From contig JAQNBH010000009.1 in the NCBI GenBank assembly GCA_028752905.1, positions 25,776,370 through 25,840,369 on the forward strand: a DNA stretch of 64,000 nt. Reading direction: 5' to 3'. The stretch is from Cladorhizidae sp. MBARI D1340-BT2. Taxonomy: Eukaryota; Porifera; Demospongiae; Poecilosclerida; Cladorhizidae. Of this stretch, positions 44,403 to 56,592 are shown one piece after another (the first letter of the stretch is position 1; each line of letters starts with the position of its first letter). Made by a program: the position numbers and the translations under genes. The notes under the pieces are model-generated. The model searched no databases. It was not told the DNA's origin and saw only the letters and a program-made list of their open reading frames with translations.

Positions 44403-47400
44403 CATGGGCGTACGCAGGGGGGGTCTGCAGAACCCCCCTTTCATTTTAATGATATTCATTGGAATGTGTTTGTGTGTGTTTTGCCCTCTCAGATTTCATT
44501 TCAGGCAATGGCACACTTCATTAATATAATTTTAATTAACATAGGTACATTGATAGTGTTAAATAATGTGGAAACAAAATTACAATAACTTAGGGCTAGG
44601 CCTAGCCCTAGCCCTAGCCCTTGACCATGGTGGAGGGGAAAATGAGAACCCAACGAATGTACTTTCTAAAGAAAGCCCACAAATCCCCCATGCAAATAAG
44701 ACCAATCTGCTCAGGGTGCTCTGGTCCCACCGAGGGGCTGTCTGGTTGGTTGGACTTTGTCCTTCGACTGGTTAATGAGCTAATCATTGCACATGTAGTG
44801 AGCATTAATAGTAGTTGTGGAACTAATGAGCTACAACTCTGCCATCAAGAGCCAACGACAAAATATGGACACCAGGTCATTTTTCAAAATAACAGCCATT
44901 GAGGATGAAGATAAGAGAAATTATTGCTAGCTATTTAGCTTGAAGCCTGTACACTTGATAAACCAATCACATTTATTCAGATTCTAGTGAACCTCAGTCT
45001 GATCTGGATCATTCTATAATCAGTACCACTCTGGAAAGCTGACATGAAGATGAAGTTCCTATAGTTAATGAATGCTCAAGTGGAAGTGCCGAAGGACCAG
45101 AATCGTATGTTTATTATCTTCTATTGATGATGCTGATTGTTTAATACATGAGCTTTCTAGTGGTGCTAGATACTCTTTCTTATGTCACCACGATGTACAA
45201 TTGCTTAGTGTCCTTACTGGCACCTTATTACATAGCTATCACCAAAAGTTTAACATATTGTGGCTCAGTAAATATCCTTGGCTAGTCTACAGTTCTAAGG
45301 TAGATGGTGTATTTTGTCCGCCTTGTGCTCTGTTTCTTCCATCTAACCAATGTAAAGATAAAGGTTACCTGGTAATTAAGCCTTTTTCTAACTGGATCAA
45401 GATGAGTTGCAATTTGGGTAATCATGCAAAGCTTCAATACCATCGTGATTGTTTGCAGCAAGCAGATGCACAATTGAAAATCCAGTATCACGAGTAGATG
45501 TAATGACAAGCACTGCTGTTCAAAAGGAAATTAGTGAAAAAAGGCAATACTGAGGCAAATTGTTTGAGCAATTTTTTTTTAGGCAAACAGGGTATTGCAT
45601 TTCGTGGAAAGTTAGAGGAAGTTGCATCGTCAAAGAATCCTGGAAACTTTTTAGCAATGCTAAAATCTTTTGCGGGGACAGACAGTATTTTATATGAGCA
45701 TCTTTATTGTACCAAGGCAAAGAATGCAACACACTTATCACCAAGGACTCAAAATGTAATTATTAATATTATAGGCTATGATATGATTCTTGCCAAAACA
45801 ATATCTGAGATAAAAGAAGCAAAATATTTTTTCGTTCTAGCTGATGAGGTTTCATGTCACAATGTAGAGCATCTGCACATATTCCTTCACTTTGTTGATG
45901 GCCATGGTGACATTCGAGAAGAGTTAAGAGTTTGTTTCATTTGTAAAACTTGAGAGAGTCCGAGCAGCTGATGTGTACCAAATACCATTATACAGACCTT
46001 GGAGGGGCTTGGCTTATCACTGAATGATTTGCGAGGGAAAGGGTATGATGGGGCCTCAATGATGAGTGGGGAGATAGCTGGTGTGCAGGCATTACTTCGA
46101 GAGAAGCATCCCAAGGCATTCTACACCCATTGTGCAAGTCATTCCATAATCTGGCTATCATAAGTTCCTGTTCTGTTCCACCTATAAGGAACTGTGTAGA
46201 TCAGATAAAAGGTTTCACATTATGGATTAAGGATTCAGCTAAAAGAGAGGGCCTCCTTAAAGCAATCATTCAGAAGAGGTCTCAGATTGGCACAAAGCAG
46301 TTTTCAATAATCAACATTTGCATTACTCGATGGGTAGAGAACATCAATGGCTGGGAGCGTTTCTGTCTATATCATCCTTTTCTAATTGAAATGTGTGAGA
46401 TAGTACTCTATGGAAATAGTGAATTTCTGAACTTTAAAGATGGTTGGACTACTGATGATAAGAAAAATGCTCTTGCATACATGAAAACGTTGGAGTCCTT
46501 TGCATTTTTGTATTCCCTAGTCACTCTCTTTAGGTCTATTAAAGAAGCTGTTGTTAAATTACAAGGAAAGTGCCAAGACCTTACCTCTGGAGTGACAATA
46601 AGTACAAGACTGTTGCAATGAATTTAAAAGAGAGAGAGCAGATGTTGATAATTTTTCACAGCGTATCTTTCGGCATTGTTCTAGATGGGCAGTTCAGTCC
46701 AATATAACTATTTCGATGCCACGCACAACTCAGCGACAGCAGCATTGTCTGAATCCACTAATTCAGTTGAGGATTATTTTAAATGGGCTGTAGTCATCCC
46801 TTTTCTTGACCAAATTATACATCAAGATTTACTAAGCATACCAACCAGGTAGCTTCATTGCAATACCTATTGCCCATCCATACCACTACTTCATCCTTTG
46901 TTAATATTGAACCTGCTGTTACTTTCTATTCTGAATATCTACCAAATGTGAGTATACTTGATGAAGAGTTTCATCGCTGGAAGTCAAGGTGGCTACAAAT
47001 TTAACCAGATGAGCATCCTCAAACTCTGAGTGAATCGCTTAAACTCTGCTGCCTCAAAACCCTTCCAAATGTCCCTTTTGAACCTTTTTGCTACACTCCC
47101 ACTCAGTTCCCGTACTTGTGGACGATCTGCTTCCACACTTCGATGTTTAAACAAGTGAGGAAAGACTCAGTGCCTTAGCATTAATACTGGAATGGATCGA
47201 TACTGTTGCAAACTTTACGTAGAACAACATCCATGCAGAATTCAATGTTAGCTTATTATTTCAGTAATTTTGTCTGTATATTTTTGAAGGTTGCTTAATA
47301 AAAATCATCTCTGTAAATATTTTTGGAGTTTCCACGATTTGTGCTGGATGGGGCATATATATTTCCCTTTTGCACTATATATCCTCACCATGGCTTTCAG

Positions 47401-47464
47401 CCACATGATCCACATCCGACATATATACATAACCCCCCTTTTCAAAAGTCTGCATACGCCCCTG
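44403..47464 (+). mobile_element. hAT-type element (DUF4371 transposase family)
   Basis: Terminal inverted repeats of 15 bp with two mismatches: CATGGGCGTACGCAG at 44403-44417 and CTGCATACGCCCCTG at 47450-47464. CTTAT lies directly outside both ends (44398-44402 and 47465-47469), compatible with a 5-bp target duplication, a length used by some hAT groups. In between lies a plus-strand transposase pseudogene with zinc finger, catalytic and dimerisation parts. A CTAGCC array (44590-44622) is near the left end. Confidence 0.82.
45072..47235 (+). pseudogene. hAT/DUF4371 transposase, inactivated
   Basis: 45072-45497 holds an N-terminal TTF-type zinc finger: LSKYPWLVYSSKVDGVFCPP, CALFLPSNQCKDKGYLV, then HAKLQYHRDC. 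45534-45953 has GKQGIAFRGKLEEVAS, NPGNFLAMLKSFAGTDS, THLSPRTQNVIINIIG and KYFFVLADEVSCHN with the first catalytic Asp. Next, in shifted frames, come NDLRGKGYDGASMMSGE and FYTHCASHS (the Cys-x-x-His signature), then 46130-46621. The C-terminal dimerisation part is readable at 47080-47200 (TLPLSSRTCGRSASTLRCL). Layout equals that of ZMYM1-like and THAP12/P52rIPK-like hAT proteins. At least five lesions. Confidence 0.85.
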
Positions 47465-47469
47465 CTTAT

Positions 47470-47905
47470 AAGCTTCTTAAACTAGCCTTATTCCTACTAG
47501 GACAGCTTCTCAGGCTCTTCTACTTGGCACACTTGTAGATCTTGGATAGATAACCAATTAGGGAAAGTAAATTGGATGATTTTCCAAAAAAATTTTTATG
47601 GATCAGCTATATATCTTGTAAACAGCCTCCTGTGTGATTTACTAGGTTGCTTCTATCACATTCCAAGATGCTTCCTGGCATGTTTCATGTGGAATTATTG
47701 TCCTCCTGATTTCATACTTGGGATACTATAGTGTCCCCAGAAGATGCAATGCTTTACAAGTGGATACTGAGCAGCTGCTTGCTTTACAGCTGTACTCAAA
47801 GTTCTTTAGATAGAGGAGCTATTGATTTAGTTAAGAGCTTTGTAGAGTTTGGCTATATTAGATTACAACAGATAGCAAGTTTAATTAAATATTGTGGGGC
47901 GTAAC
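47470..47905. other. No gene seen
   Basis: Sequence between the hAT element and the piggyBac remnant. A TTAA at 47882 is a candidate piggyBac target site, but no terminal repeat was resolved. Confidence 0.35.
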
Positions 47906-47907
47906 TA

Positions 47908-49862
47908 TGGCTAAATATTGTGATACAGATAAAGTGCTGTGTATGTTGGATGATGAGATTGATGATGATTTTGATGGCTTCATAGTGAAGAATTATAGTG
48001 AGGATGATGAGGATGTTGGAGTTTGTGAGGTAGCTGATAGTGTTAGTGATGGCGTAGTTGGTGGTGTGTGTAGCTAAAGTGGTAGCAGTTCTGGTGCCAG
48101 TACTTCTTGTTCCAGTTCTTCCATCTCCTTTAGCCAGGCATCTGGGTGCACTGTTGATGTGGAAGGAAAAGAGCCTTTGGAGTTTGCTCAGCTTTTTATG
48201 GACGACAATATCCTGAGGAGAGTTGTGAACGAAAAAATGTTGTATGCTGAGCAATTCATGGCTGGAAATAAAGACTTACCTCTTCGATCAAGAGTCAGAG
48301 AGTGGAAAAGGTGCTCAGTCAGTGAAATGGTGAAGTTTCTTGCCCTTTATTGCCATGAGCATGGATAATAAGCATCGGATTGAGGACTATTGGTGCAAGA
48401 AATGGCCCTTCACCAGGTCATGCTTCTCCTCTATCATGGCGGGAGACCGATTTTGTCTCGCGCTTCTTTCACCTAAATGATGGAGAGAAGATGTACCTAG
48501 GGGTCGGCCAGGATATGATGCCCTGTTCAAAATACGGCCACTTATGGAGCATTTACTAGATAAATTCAAAACCTTTTACCAGCTGGGGAGAGATATATCA
48601 GTCAATGAATCAATGATAGGCTTCAAGGGACGGCTGTGGTTTATCGCTATCAAGTGGGGCATGAAAGCCTATGTCCTGGCAGACGGCTCCAGTGGATATA
48701 TGTACATTTGGAAGCTCTATACTGGTGAGGAAACTGTATATATATATACACACAAAATAGCCATGTAGAAAAGTACTATAATATTATATATAATAAATAT
48801 AATTCACTCATAGTCTTTCCCCCCCCCCCCCCCCCCCCACTTTTTTCTTTCTTTTTTTACTTCCTTCCTGCTCTTCTTCATTATCCCCTTTTTCCTTCCC
48901 ACTTTTTTTCTTTTCAGTTCTTGTTCTTTTTGGGGGTCTCCCAGAGAAATGAGAGCCTCTCCGCTACAGAACAACACATGACATGGTGATGAAGCTAGTA
49001 GAAGGGATGGAGAATAAAGGACACCATTTGTACACAAGTCCAGACTTGTTCCTCACCCTAAAAAAGTAGTGGCTTCGGTGCATGTGGTGCAGTTCGGGTG
49101 AACAGGAGGGGGGGACCTGCATGTATCAAGGCCAAAGACAAAATGAAAAAGGGTGACATCAAGTATATAAGTACAAATGGTGTCCTTGCCTTGAAATGGA
49201 TGGACAAGAAAGCTGTGACCATTCTGAGTACTATCCACGATGATAGCACTATAGCAAAGAGGAAGAGGACAAGGCTGTCAGCAACTGGCATGGAGGAGGT
49301 CATAAAGCCAACAGCCATTGTCAAGTGCAATAGTCACATGGGTGGGGTTGACAAATCCAATCAGCTGATGAGTTACTATACCTTCCAACATAGGACACAG
49401 AAATGGTGGAAACGGGCAGCTTTTCATCTCCTCAAACTGGCATTGGTAAATGCATACATGATATATAAAGGGAGACCTTCGACTGGCCGAAGAGTAACAC
49501 ACCAGTCCTTCTTAGTGAAGGTTGCTGTTGGATTTCTTCTGGAGGCAGGCCTGACAGAAGCTCAGCTTGAAGTGTCCATCCTTCACAATCATCCAGTGGC
49601 TGAACCAGCCAGACTTACAGGAAGGCACTACCTTCCCCCAAATAGCAATGGCAAAAGGTCCCTGTGTGCTTGCTACCTGTGCAGCAGCAAAAAAGGAAGT
49701 CAGAACTTTATTTAGATGTAAGATTTGTAAAGTAGCTTTATGTATTACACCTGGCTTTGAACTATACCTCACAAAAGTTAGTCCTGTGTCACTTACCATC
49801 CACATCATAACTCTTTTTTTTCCTTTTTTTCCTTCACTTTTTCTTGATTGTTTTTTCTTCCA
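47908..49862 (+). pseudogene. piggyBac transposase (DDE_Tnp_1_7), inactivated
   Basis: 47908-48077 gives an acidic N-terminus typical of PGBD proteins; a second piece starts at 48159. The catalytic domain includes YQLGRDISVNESMIGFKGRL near 48575-48635, where the first catalytic Asp (DESM) is Asn, and KWGMKAYVLADGSSGYMY. A low-complexity pyrimidine tract (48819-48935) interrupts the gene. After it, GMENKGHHLYTSPDLFLT lacks the TDNFY segment that carries the second catalytic Asp. 49098-49715 has VLALKWMDKKAVTILSTIHD, HMGGVDKSNQLMSYYTFQHR and RTQKWWKRAAFHLLKLALVN. A C-terminal cysteine-rich finger continues in a shifted frame (CKICKVALC, about 49720-49750). It once moved DNA into TTAA sites. Confidence 0.9.
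48819..48935. repeat. Poly-C and polypyrimidine tract
   Basis: About 21 consecutive C, then a T-rich CTTTC tract. It lies within the piggyBac gene and may be part of an intron or an insertion. Confidence 0.9.
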
Positions 49863-49959
49863 GTAGCACAACTTTTACCAATCCTATGTATGCAAACAAC
49901 TATGACTATGAATAATATTTATAGTGGAGATGTAATATAAATGCATTGTTGCTAGATCA

Positions 49960-50700
49960 TCCCAAAGCTAGCTGAGCTGAAATATATACTAGCACTGGCT
50001 ATAGAATACCATGGTTTGCTTGGCAGTCTACTAGCTACCTCCAGCGCTAGCTATTGCTGGCTATATATATATCATCTACAACTGCCTTCTTCAAGCTCTA
50101 GCTAATTTGCTAGCTATAATGATCATCTAAAACTACCAACTTCAATCACTAGCTATAATGATCATCTAAAACTGCCAACTTCAAGCGCTAGCTCATTTGC
50201 TAGCTATAAAGATCAGCTAAAACTGCTTGTACAGTTCAAGCGCTAGCTAATTTGCTAGCTATAATGATCATCTAAATTCAACTTCAAGCGCTAGCTAATT
50301 TGCTAGCTATTTAAAGATCAGCTAAAACTGCCTAGACACTTAAAGCTCTAGCTTAGCTATAATGATAATCTAAAACTGCCAACTTCTAATTTGCTAGCTA
50401 TAAAGATCAGCTAAAACTGCCTATACACTTCAAGCGCTAGTTAGATATAAAGATGGCCTAAACTACTATACCTCGAGAGCTAGAAACTTTGCTATCCAAA
50501 GATGACCTACAATTATTTACTTTACTAATTAGCTAAGCTATATAAATATGATCTACAACTGTCTACTTCGAGCGCTAGCTATAAGATGACCTACAGCTAG
50601 CTACATTGAGCACTACCTAAAAAACCTATATACAACTAGCTAGCTAGCTATAAAAATGATCTAGCTAAAACTAACTTCGAGCACACTATGTAACAAACTG
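49960..50700. repeat. GCTAGC-rich ~60-bp degenerate satellite
   Basis: Words such as GCGCTAGCTAATTTGCTAGCT, ATAATGATCATCTAAAACTG and CCAACTTCAAG alternate about ten times with losses. The many NheI-like GCTAGC palindromes are a property of the unit. Confidence 0.8.
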
Positions 50701-52289
50701 GTTGTTAGCTCATCCACATAATAATCTTACTTGGAGTCTAGCTTCACTTGTCTTGACATCTCTAAAGATTCTTCTAGCCTCGTGTTAGGTAGAAAGTTAG
50801 GAGATAGTCTGAATATCAATGAACACTCACCTCAACGAGCCACAGACAACAAAAAAAAATTATAATAAAAACATCAGGTAATTTTTAAAAACAGGTGATT
50901 CCAATAAACAGTGTCCGCGTGCAGGGGAAATTACCTGGGTAACTCCCTTCGCATTCTAAGAGTTATTAAGGATGCCAATGGGCAATATTAGGAAAGTTAT
51001 GAGTAAAAAGAACATATCAACCGAATATATCTGTAAATACTTGTGTTCTTTCTTGATGTTATAACTCTACCTACCTCTTGCTAGTGCCTCAACTGCCAGG
51101 GCCATGTAGGACTTGCCAGGCTGATGGATCAGAAACCAAACCCCTCATTAACAAAGTGCTAATACAGTTAGAGGTGCTGTGAGGCCCAGCATCTGGCCCA
51201 ACCAGTAAAGCAACATATTGCCTCCATTCCTTTCCACCAATCACTGTTGCACACCATTCCCCATCATTAGCTATTGTACCCATAGTTCATATTGAAATGT
51301 AATTACGGTACTTTATGACACTGGCAACCTGGAGTAACTGGCTAGCTGTTCTCTTAGGTTATAAATGTTCTCTATGTATGCCAAGCTCCTGCAAACTCCA
51401 GGTTTGTAGATCACTGAATCTTCCATGCTCTTCTTTGTGACTTGTGGCTGCCTCTATGCTGAAGCTGTGGCACAGTAGACTTTCACGTATCAGAACGTCG
51501 GATTATTCAAACTCAGTTGCATGGTAATGATCATCAATGGGAGATTTCATTAGCGAGGGCTAGAGATTTGCAGGTGAAAGTCAAATCAGTTCGCTAAGCC
51601 TGAAAAAGGAAGAGCACAGTTTTATCTAATGAGTCTTAGTTGGCTGTGCTTGGCAAGATATTTTAAGGAACCAATTGAGACTCTCACAAGAGTATGGCAG
51701 TAGAAATGCAACGATAACCGAGATCATGAACAATGAAACCAAACTTCGACAGTTAGCAGCACCATTTATAGTCAGTGGAGAGTTCAAGTCATGTCATGAG
51801 CCTTGCTAAAGACGACCAGCTTGGAAGCACTCTATATTTCTATTTCATTCAGAAAAGGGGACAAGGCATCCAGTCTCAGTGGAATTCCATGAAAAGTTAC
51901 ATGAAGGAGTATCAGAAGCACACCATTTGCTAGAGGCAAACTGGCGTGATGAGATAGACCACCAAGTGTTGCAGGCAATTCTGAATCCTCCGAGACAGCA
52001 CTGGTGGTTGTTAAAGGAGTGAGACATCTGGCATGCACAAAGAGGCATGAAGCAAAGAACTCTTGCATCTCATTTTAGTAAATAGTGTTATTGTACAGGA
52101 TGTAGTAATCAACAACAATTGCTCGTATAAAATATACACCAAAATACTGTAAATGAATGAATATGTGTATAAGACAGCATGGCTGCTACTGAGGATATAG
52201 CTGCTTCTCCTTCAGGAAGTAAGCTGCTCACATTCCATGGCCCTGCAGACTAAAATCGCTAATGATATTAGCAATTATTCAAACACCCG
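50701..52289. other. No gene recognised
   Basis: A minus-strand frame at 51089-51283 (DGEWCATVIGGKEWRQYVAL within) has protein-like composition but is not recognised; it could be a lone exon. 51820-52020 on the plus strand is open without an ATG and also unrecognised. Nothing else seen. Confidence 0.35.
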
Positions 52290-53160
52290 AGTCAAGTTTA
52301 TAATGACTTGCTTGCTTTTCATATATCCAAAGTTTTCCCTTATCCGAACTGTAGTGTAGATCCCAATACGTTGAATGCATTTGGGTCTACAGTACCCAGA
52401 TGCATCTAACCCGGCCTTGGCTGGGGACCGTCATGCAACCACTAACCATTGAATTGTCAGATATGTGCTGTCTCGAAACACAGAGAGTGGGCCTTTTTTT
52501 ACCCAGAGGTTAAGCAGAGTCCTGACTGGACAGATATCTGACTTTTTCTTCCCGATGAAGAGCTGGATTCCGTGATGAAAATAGTCTATCTTCGACTCTA
52601 ATAGTCATTCTTATGATGTCCTGGCAGTACGGATGCCCCACTGCAATAGTTGAGCAAGACAAGTGGCATTTTGGTTCATAGAGGCTTCTGATAGACTGTC
52701 ATTTCATTTCTCCTGATCTTGGAAAGCAACAGAGGTTAAAGCAGCATGCATCCCAATGTGTGATGTACAATGGTATGAGTGGGCCCCCCACCTCCTTTCA
52801 GCTTTATAAGAATATCAGGAGCAATTTCTGTCATTTCTCCCAACCTTGGTATGCTTCCAACCATTTGATTCCCTGCAGACTGTATTGTAGATGTTGATGG
52901 GCAAGCTCCAAGTGGTCTTTCTTGCCATCAGCGATGTAGAGAAATCAGATTGCTGACAAGTATACTTGATGATATGATGGTTTAACCCTGACCCAGCAAT
53001 CTATGACATGAAGCTGCACGGCACCCCGTCTCTGTTGCTGAACTGCCTGAAGCCCCCCTGCAATATAAAATTCCTGGTATTTTTACGGACTACTGCAGTA
53101 TGTGACCTTGGCCATTCCTAATCAATAAGTTTCTTCACCTCTCTTTAGCCCAGTTCGGCC
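52290..53160 (-). pseudogene. Tyrosine recombinase of the YR element
   Basis: Pieces in order: a SAM-like N-terminal domain (RKNTRNFILQGGFRQFSNRD, 53060-53120), VYLSAI and LYIADGKKDHLELAHQHLQY with LQGIKWLEAYQGWEK (52870-52970), PRSGEMK near 52710-52730 (normally FLRSGE, with the first catalytic Arg), GIQLFIGKKKSDICPVRTLL near 52530-52590, KKGPLSVFRDSTYLT, and a degraded C-terminal box near 52300-52380 where HxxR reads CIQR and the Tyr is not recognisable. Resembles the recombinases of Ngaro/DIRS or Crypton elements; RNase H next to it favours the former. Confidence 0.68.
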
Positions 53161-53825
53161 AGCTAGATACTAGAGTTACTTACAGTTCTTGTGAGATGAC
53201 ATCAGGTTCTCTGATGGCTGAAGGGACCGGGCACAGAAATATGTTACATCATTTTGGGACAGATTATCCACTGCTCTATTCTCTCTCCCAGGGATGTGCT
53301 GGCTCATAATTAGCAGATTATATTAGAGCAAAAGAAGAACAGGCTTTTCATGAGGTTCATCACATTGACAACCTTTCTACCACCTAATATCAGGATGGCC
53401 ACCAATACAACACTGCTACACCAGTATTTAGCTGCTTATGCCCACCACTATTTTTTCCCATAAAGCTTGCCCAATCACTAATGGAAACAGTTCCTTCACC
53501 ATGATGTGAGGGATTTTCTATGCTTGTGGTAGTTTATCTTAATACCATTGCCCTCATGACAAGAATATTCCACATCCCCATCATCGTGGGGCATTGGAAT
53601 TAAGATCACTTCCCAACACCAATCCTCCCCCTATTCTATGCTTGGACAATGCAGGCCCACCATAAAAGCTGACAGAAACTCATTCTGATCCTGGTGCTAT
53701 AATGGAGCTCTCTAGCTAATGCTGGCAGGTCAGTTTCTTCTCAGGAATGATCTGCCTGATTTTATTAAGCTGCATACGTATTGTAGCCGCCCAATTATTC
53801 CAACAAATGGAGTTCTAATAATTGA
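53161..53825 (-). pseudogene. Reverse transcriptase end and RNase H of the YR element
   Basis: Readable minus-strand pieces: IIGRLQYVCSLIKSGRSFLR (53740-53810), the thumb/connection of YR-type reverse transcriptases; KELFPLVIGQALW (about 53455-53495), the RNase H segment before its second catalytic strand; MNLMKSLFFFCSNI (53320-53365); and HIPGRENRAVDNLSQN (53255-53305), the RNase H C-terminal motif. Order and spacing match DIRS/Ngaro RNase H. Confidence 0.68.
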
Positions 53826-56592
53826 AAATCATCGATAACTGAACTTCAGTGTGGAAGACCTTCAGCTATTTTTAGCTCCACATAAAATCATTGGCAATCC
53901 ACTCTCCTATACTGCATTCCACTGCCACTCAAGCTAAATTTATCCAGTTCTTCATAATATCACAGATCTTGAGCTCAACATTGATATTAAGGAAAACTCT
54001 TTTTGTCTTTTGAATAGGTCTGGCCATACTCTCTGCTTAGACTAGAACATGCCGGACTAGTGAATGCTATATGACATCCCTCCACATTGGACTAGGGATG
54101 TTGACCTATTGAAGTGCAAAGCATGTTACTTCATAGCAGCAGTCTAATATCAGTCATCAACATTACCATAGAGAAAAATCCGTCGTAAGCCCAAAAGTTG
54201 TGGAGAACTCAGGTTGCAGAGCAAGTTTAATGATATTGTCACCAAACTTTGGTTTGTTTGGTCGTATACCTAACCATACACATGAGGCAATCCTAGGTCT
54301 ATGATTGGTTGCCATGGATATGGGCAGCGACATGATTGGTGACAGAGAAAGCTAATAAGTGTTATGTTAGTAAACATTGCAGAGAGTGGAAGTTGCTGCA
54401 TGGACCCAAAGAAGGCTGGTAGAAGAATAATTTTGACGCAACATTCATAATTTGCAGGAGATTATTAATGTTACTTTCTGTGATGGTTCTCTCGAAAAAA
54501 AGTTAGATCTTTTCTTATGTCTGGGCATTTGTGAGACGAGAACCAAATGGAAGTTTTAGACTTTCCCACAAGATGCCTCAAACTTGAGAAGTCTTGAGTT
54601 GCCCTAACTCTGAAGTATTTGGGTTTGCATGCACTAGAATAAATTTAAAGTAGTATAGCCACAATAGTAAATATTTGCTCTACATTCTCATCACCTCACT
54701 TGCCATATGGTATAGAGTGAGGATATGCTCTTGGGAATAAAATTACCCCCAAAAAATATCCTGTATTGCTGTGCACATATTCAACATATCTGACCATGCC
54801 TTAAGGGTTTCTCCATTGTGGTTATGATGTTTGGAAGCTAACTAACGTAAGAGCAGCAAGATACTCGTTAGGAAATTGTGGACAGCTACAGATATTTGCA
54901 GCTATAAACAGGCCTGGTTATGCTAGTAAAACTCCTGCTGCAATGTTCTGTGAAACACATTACCCTAATGTTGAAGCTTATTACACATGCTCATAAGCTG
55001 ATATTTATTTCAAGAGCGGCACTTCATAATCGACCATATGGATGTTAACGACATGTATACTAAACAACTTTTGGTGAAATAAAACATGAGAGGCAAATCA
55101 ACCAGAGTTTAGAGCTGGCATAACAGTGACATCCAACAACAGTGGAGAATTGGTCAACAAGGCTTGAAAGATTGTGATCGAGCTTCAGGACATGCAATGC
55201 ATAATTCTGAAGGTGAAAGCAGTTAATATCAAGGAAAAGAAATCCATGCATACATCCAAGCTTAGTTGAGATCGTAGAGCAGTGAAAGCATTGTAAAGAG
55301 AGGTCAATTCTGAGTCTTAACTTGCTGTATGAAAGTTCATCATTGGTGAGATTTGTTTCTAGACAACTCTCCTCAGCATTGGTCAACAATATTTACAAAC
55401 ATTCATTTTGGAATTTGTGTATTGTTGTTCACCAAAAATGCTTCTCTCAAACTCTCCCCTTTTTCATGTGATGAGAGACGATAAGGTTTACAGTGAAATG
55501 TCAACTGTGACATTAATTTACAAAATAACTGGTTACATAGAGTGAAGTGAGGAGGACCATATCTTGCAACTGGAATGGTCTCAGAACTAATTCAAATTCC
55601 ATTCAATATAGATATCAATGTATGATCAATTAAATCGAAAACTATTGTAGCTTTCAAAGTATTCTCAGTTGACATTGTAGATATAACTTTCTAGATTATT
55701 AACTTAAATTTGCTCATTTGAAATTCCTTCTAACCTCAATCAGGAATAATAAGATGCTAAGATTCGTATGAGTCTTAGCATCTCATTGTTCCTGATGAAG
55801 GCTAGAGCATTAGCCAGAATGTTGAGTGGGTAAATTTAAGTTGATTGTCGAGAAAGTCTGTGTAACAAACAATTCTAGCATAAAAAGCTATGGTCTCAGC
55901 AGTATACTTGGCTATGTATATGCTACCTCCTGGCATCTCATCAGCTTATCCAGATGCTACTGCTCAACTTTACTGTTCTCTCCTGACATGTTCAAGACAG
56001 CAAAAACAGTAGCGCCTGATTGGCATATGAACAAACATGTGTGAGTCCACTATTGTGGCTTACCAGGGAACAATTCTTATGCCAGTGTGGACAGCAGGTC
56101 CCTAACCAGCTCCAAATATGTAGGAACCAGCTTATTTTTGTGTGTGAACAGCTTGCTTTTACAAATGCCTAACCATCACAAATGCAACTGCGAAGAAATT
56201 ACTCTACTATAGCTAAAGGATCCCAAAATCTAGAACGATCTGTAGATGACTTACCAAGGATGGAAAAATTAACTCAGTATGCAGAACAGGATGTAAAAGA
56301 TAAAACAGTTAGAGAGAAATAATTTCATGAACTGTACAACCTAATACCTTTTTTACGATATCTATTTCTGGTGCTCCTCTCCCTTAAGTATTTCTTTAAC
56401 TCTTCACTTGTATTACAATTAGTTTTTATAATTAAGTACTTCTTTTCCAGCAGTCACTGATAGTAAGCAGCTCCATTTAACAACATGTATGCAGAGTGTA
56501 TGCATATTTTTTATGATGTAACTGTCAACTCACTGATTATAGATGTATACAATAACCAAAAGACACACTTTTCGTGATAGGACTTGATATAG
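53826..56592. other. No gene recognised
   Basis: 54855-54940 is the inverted relative of 43135-43220. 55768-55811 carries the CTGATGAAGGCTAGAGCAT phrase also found near 25930. A frame at 56187-56325 ending KLTQYAEQDVKDKTVREK could be an upstream exon of the coiled-coil gene that follows. The minus-strand frame at 55060-55389 is not recognised. Confidence 0.4.

Larger units (their letters stand above)
52290..53825 (-). mobile_element. Tyrosine-recombinase (DIRS/Ngaro-like) retrotransposon remnant
   Basis: Without any long open frame, the minus strand shows two adjacent enzyme genes in the order known for YR retrotransposons: reverse transcriptase end plus RNase H (53825 to about 53160), then a tyrosine recombinase (about 53160 to 52290). 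These elements integrate by recombination instead of a DDE integrase and need no target duplication. Stops and frame slips every 20-40 codons show it is old. Reverse transcriptase palm motifs further right were not found. Confidence 0.7.

Noticed and set aside
51832..52068. Minus-strand 78-residue frame with hydrophobic stretches
   Set aside because: No recognisable domain, and overlaps an equally open plus-strand frame; likely chance.
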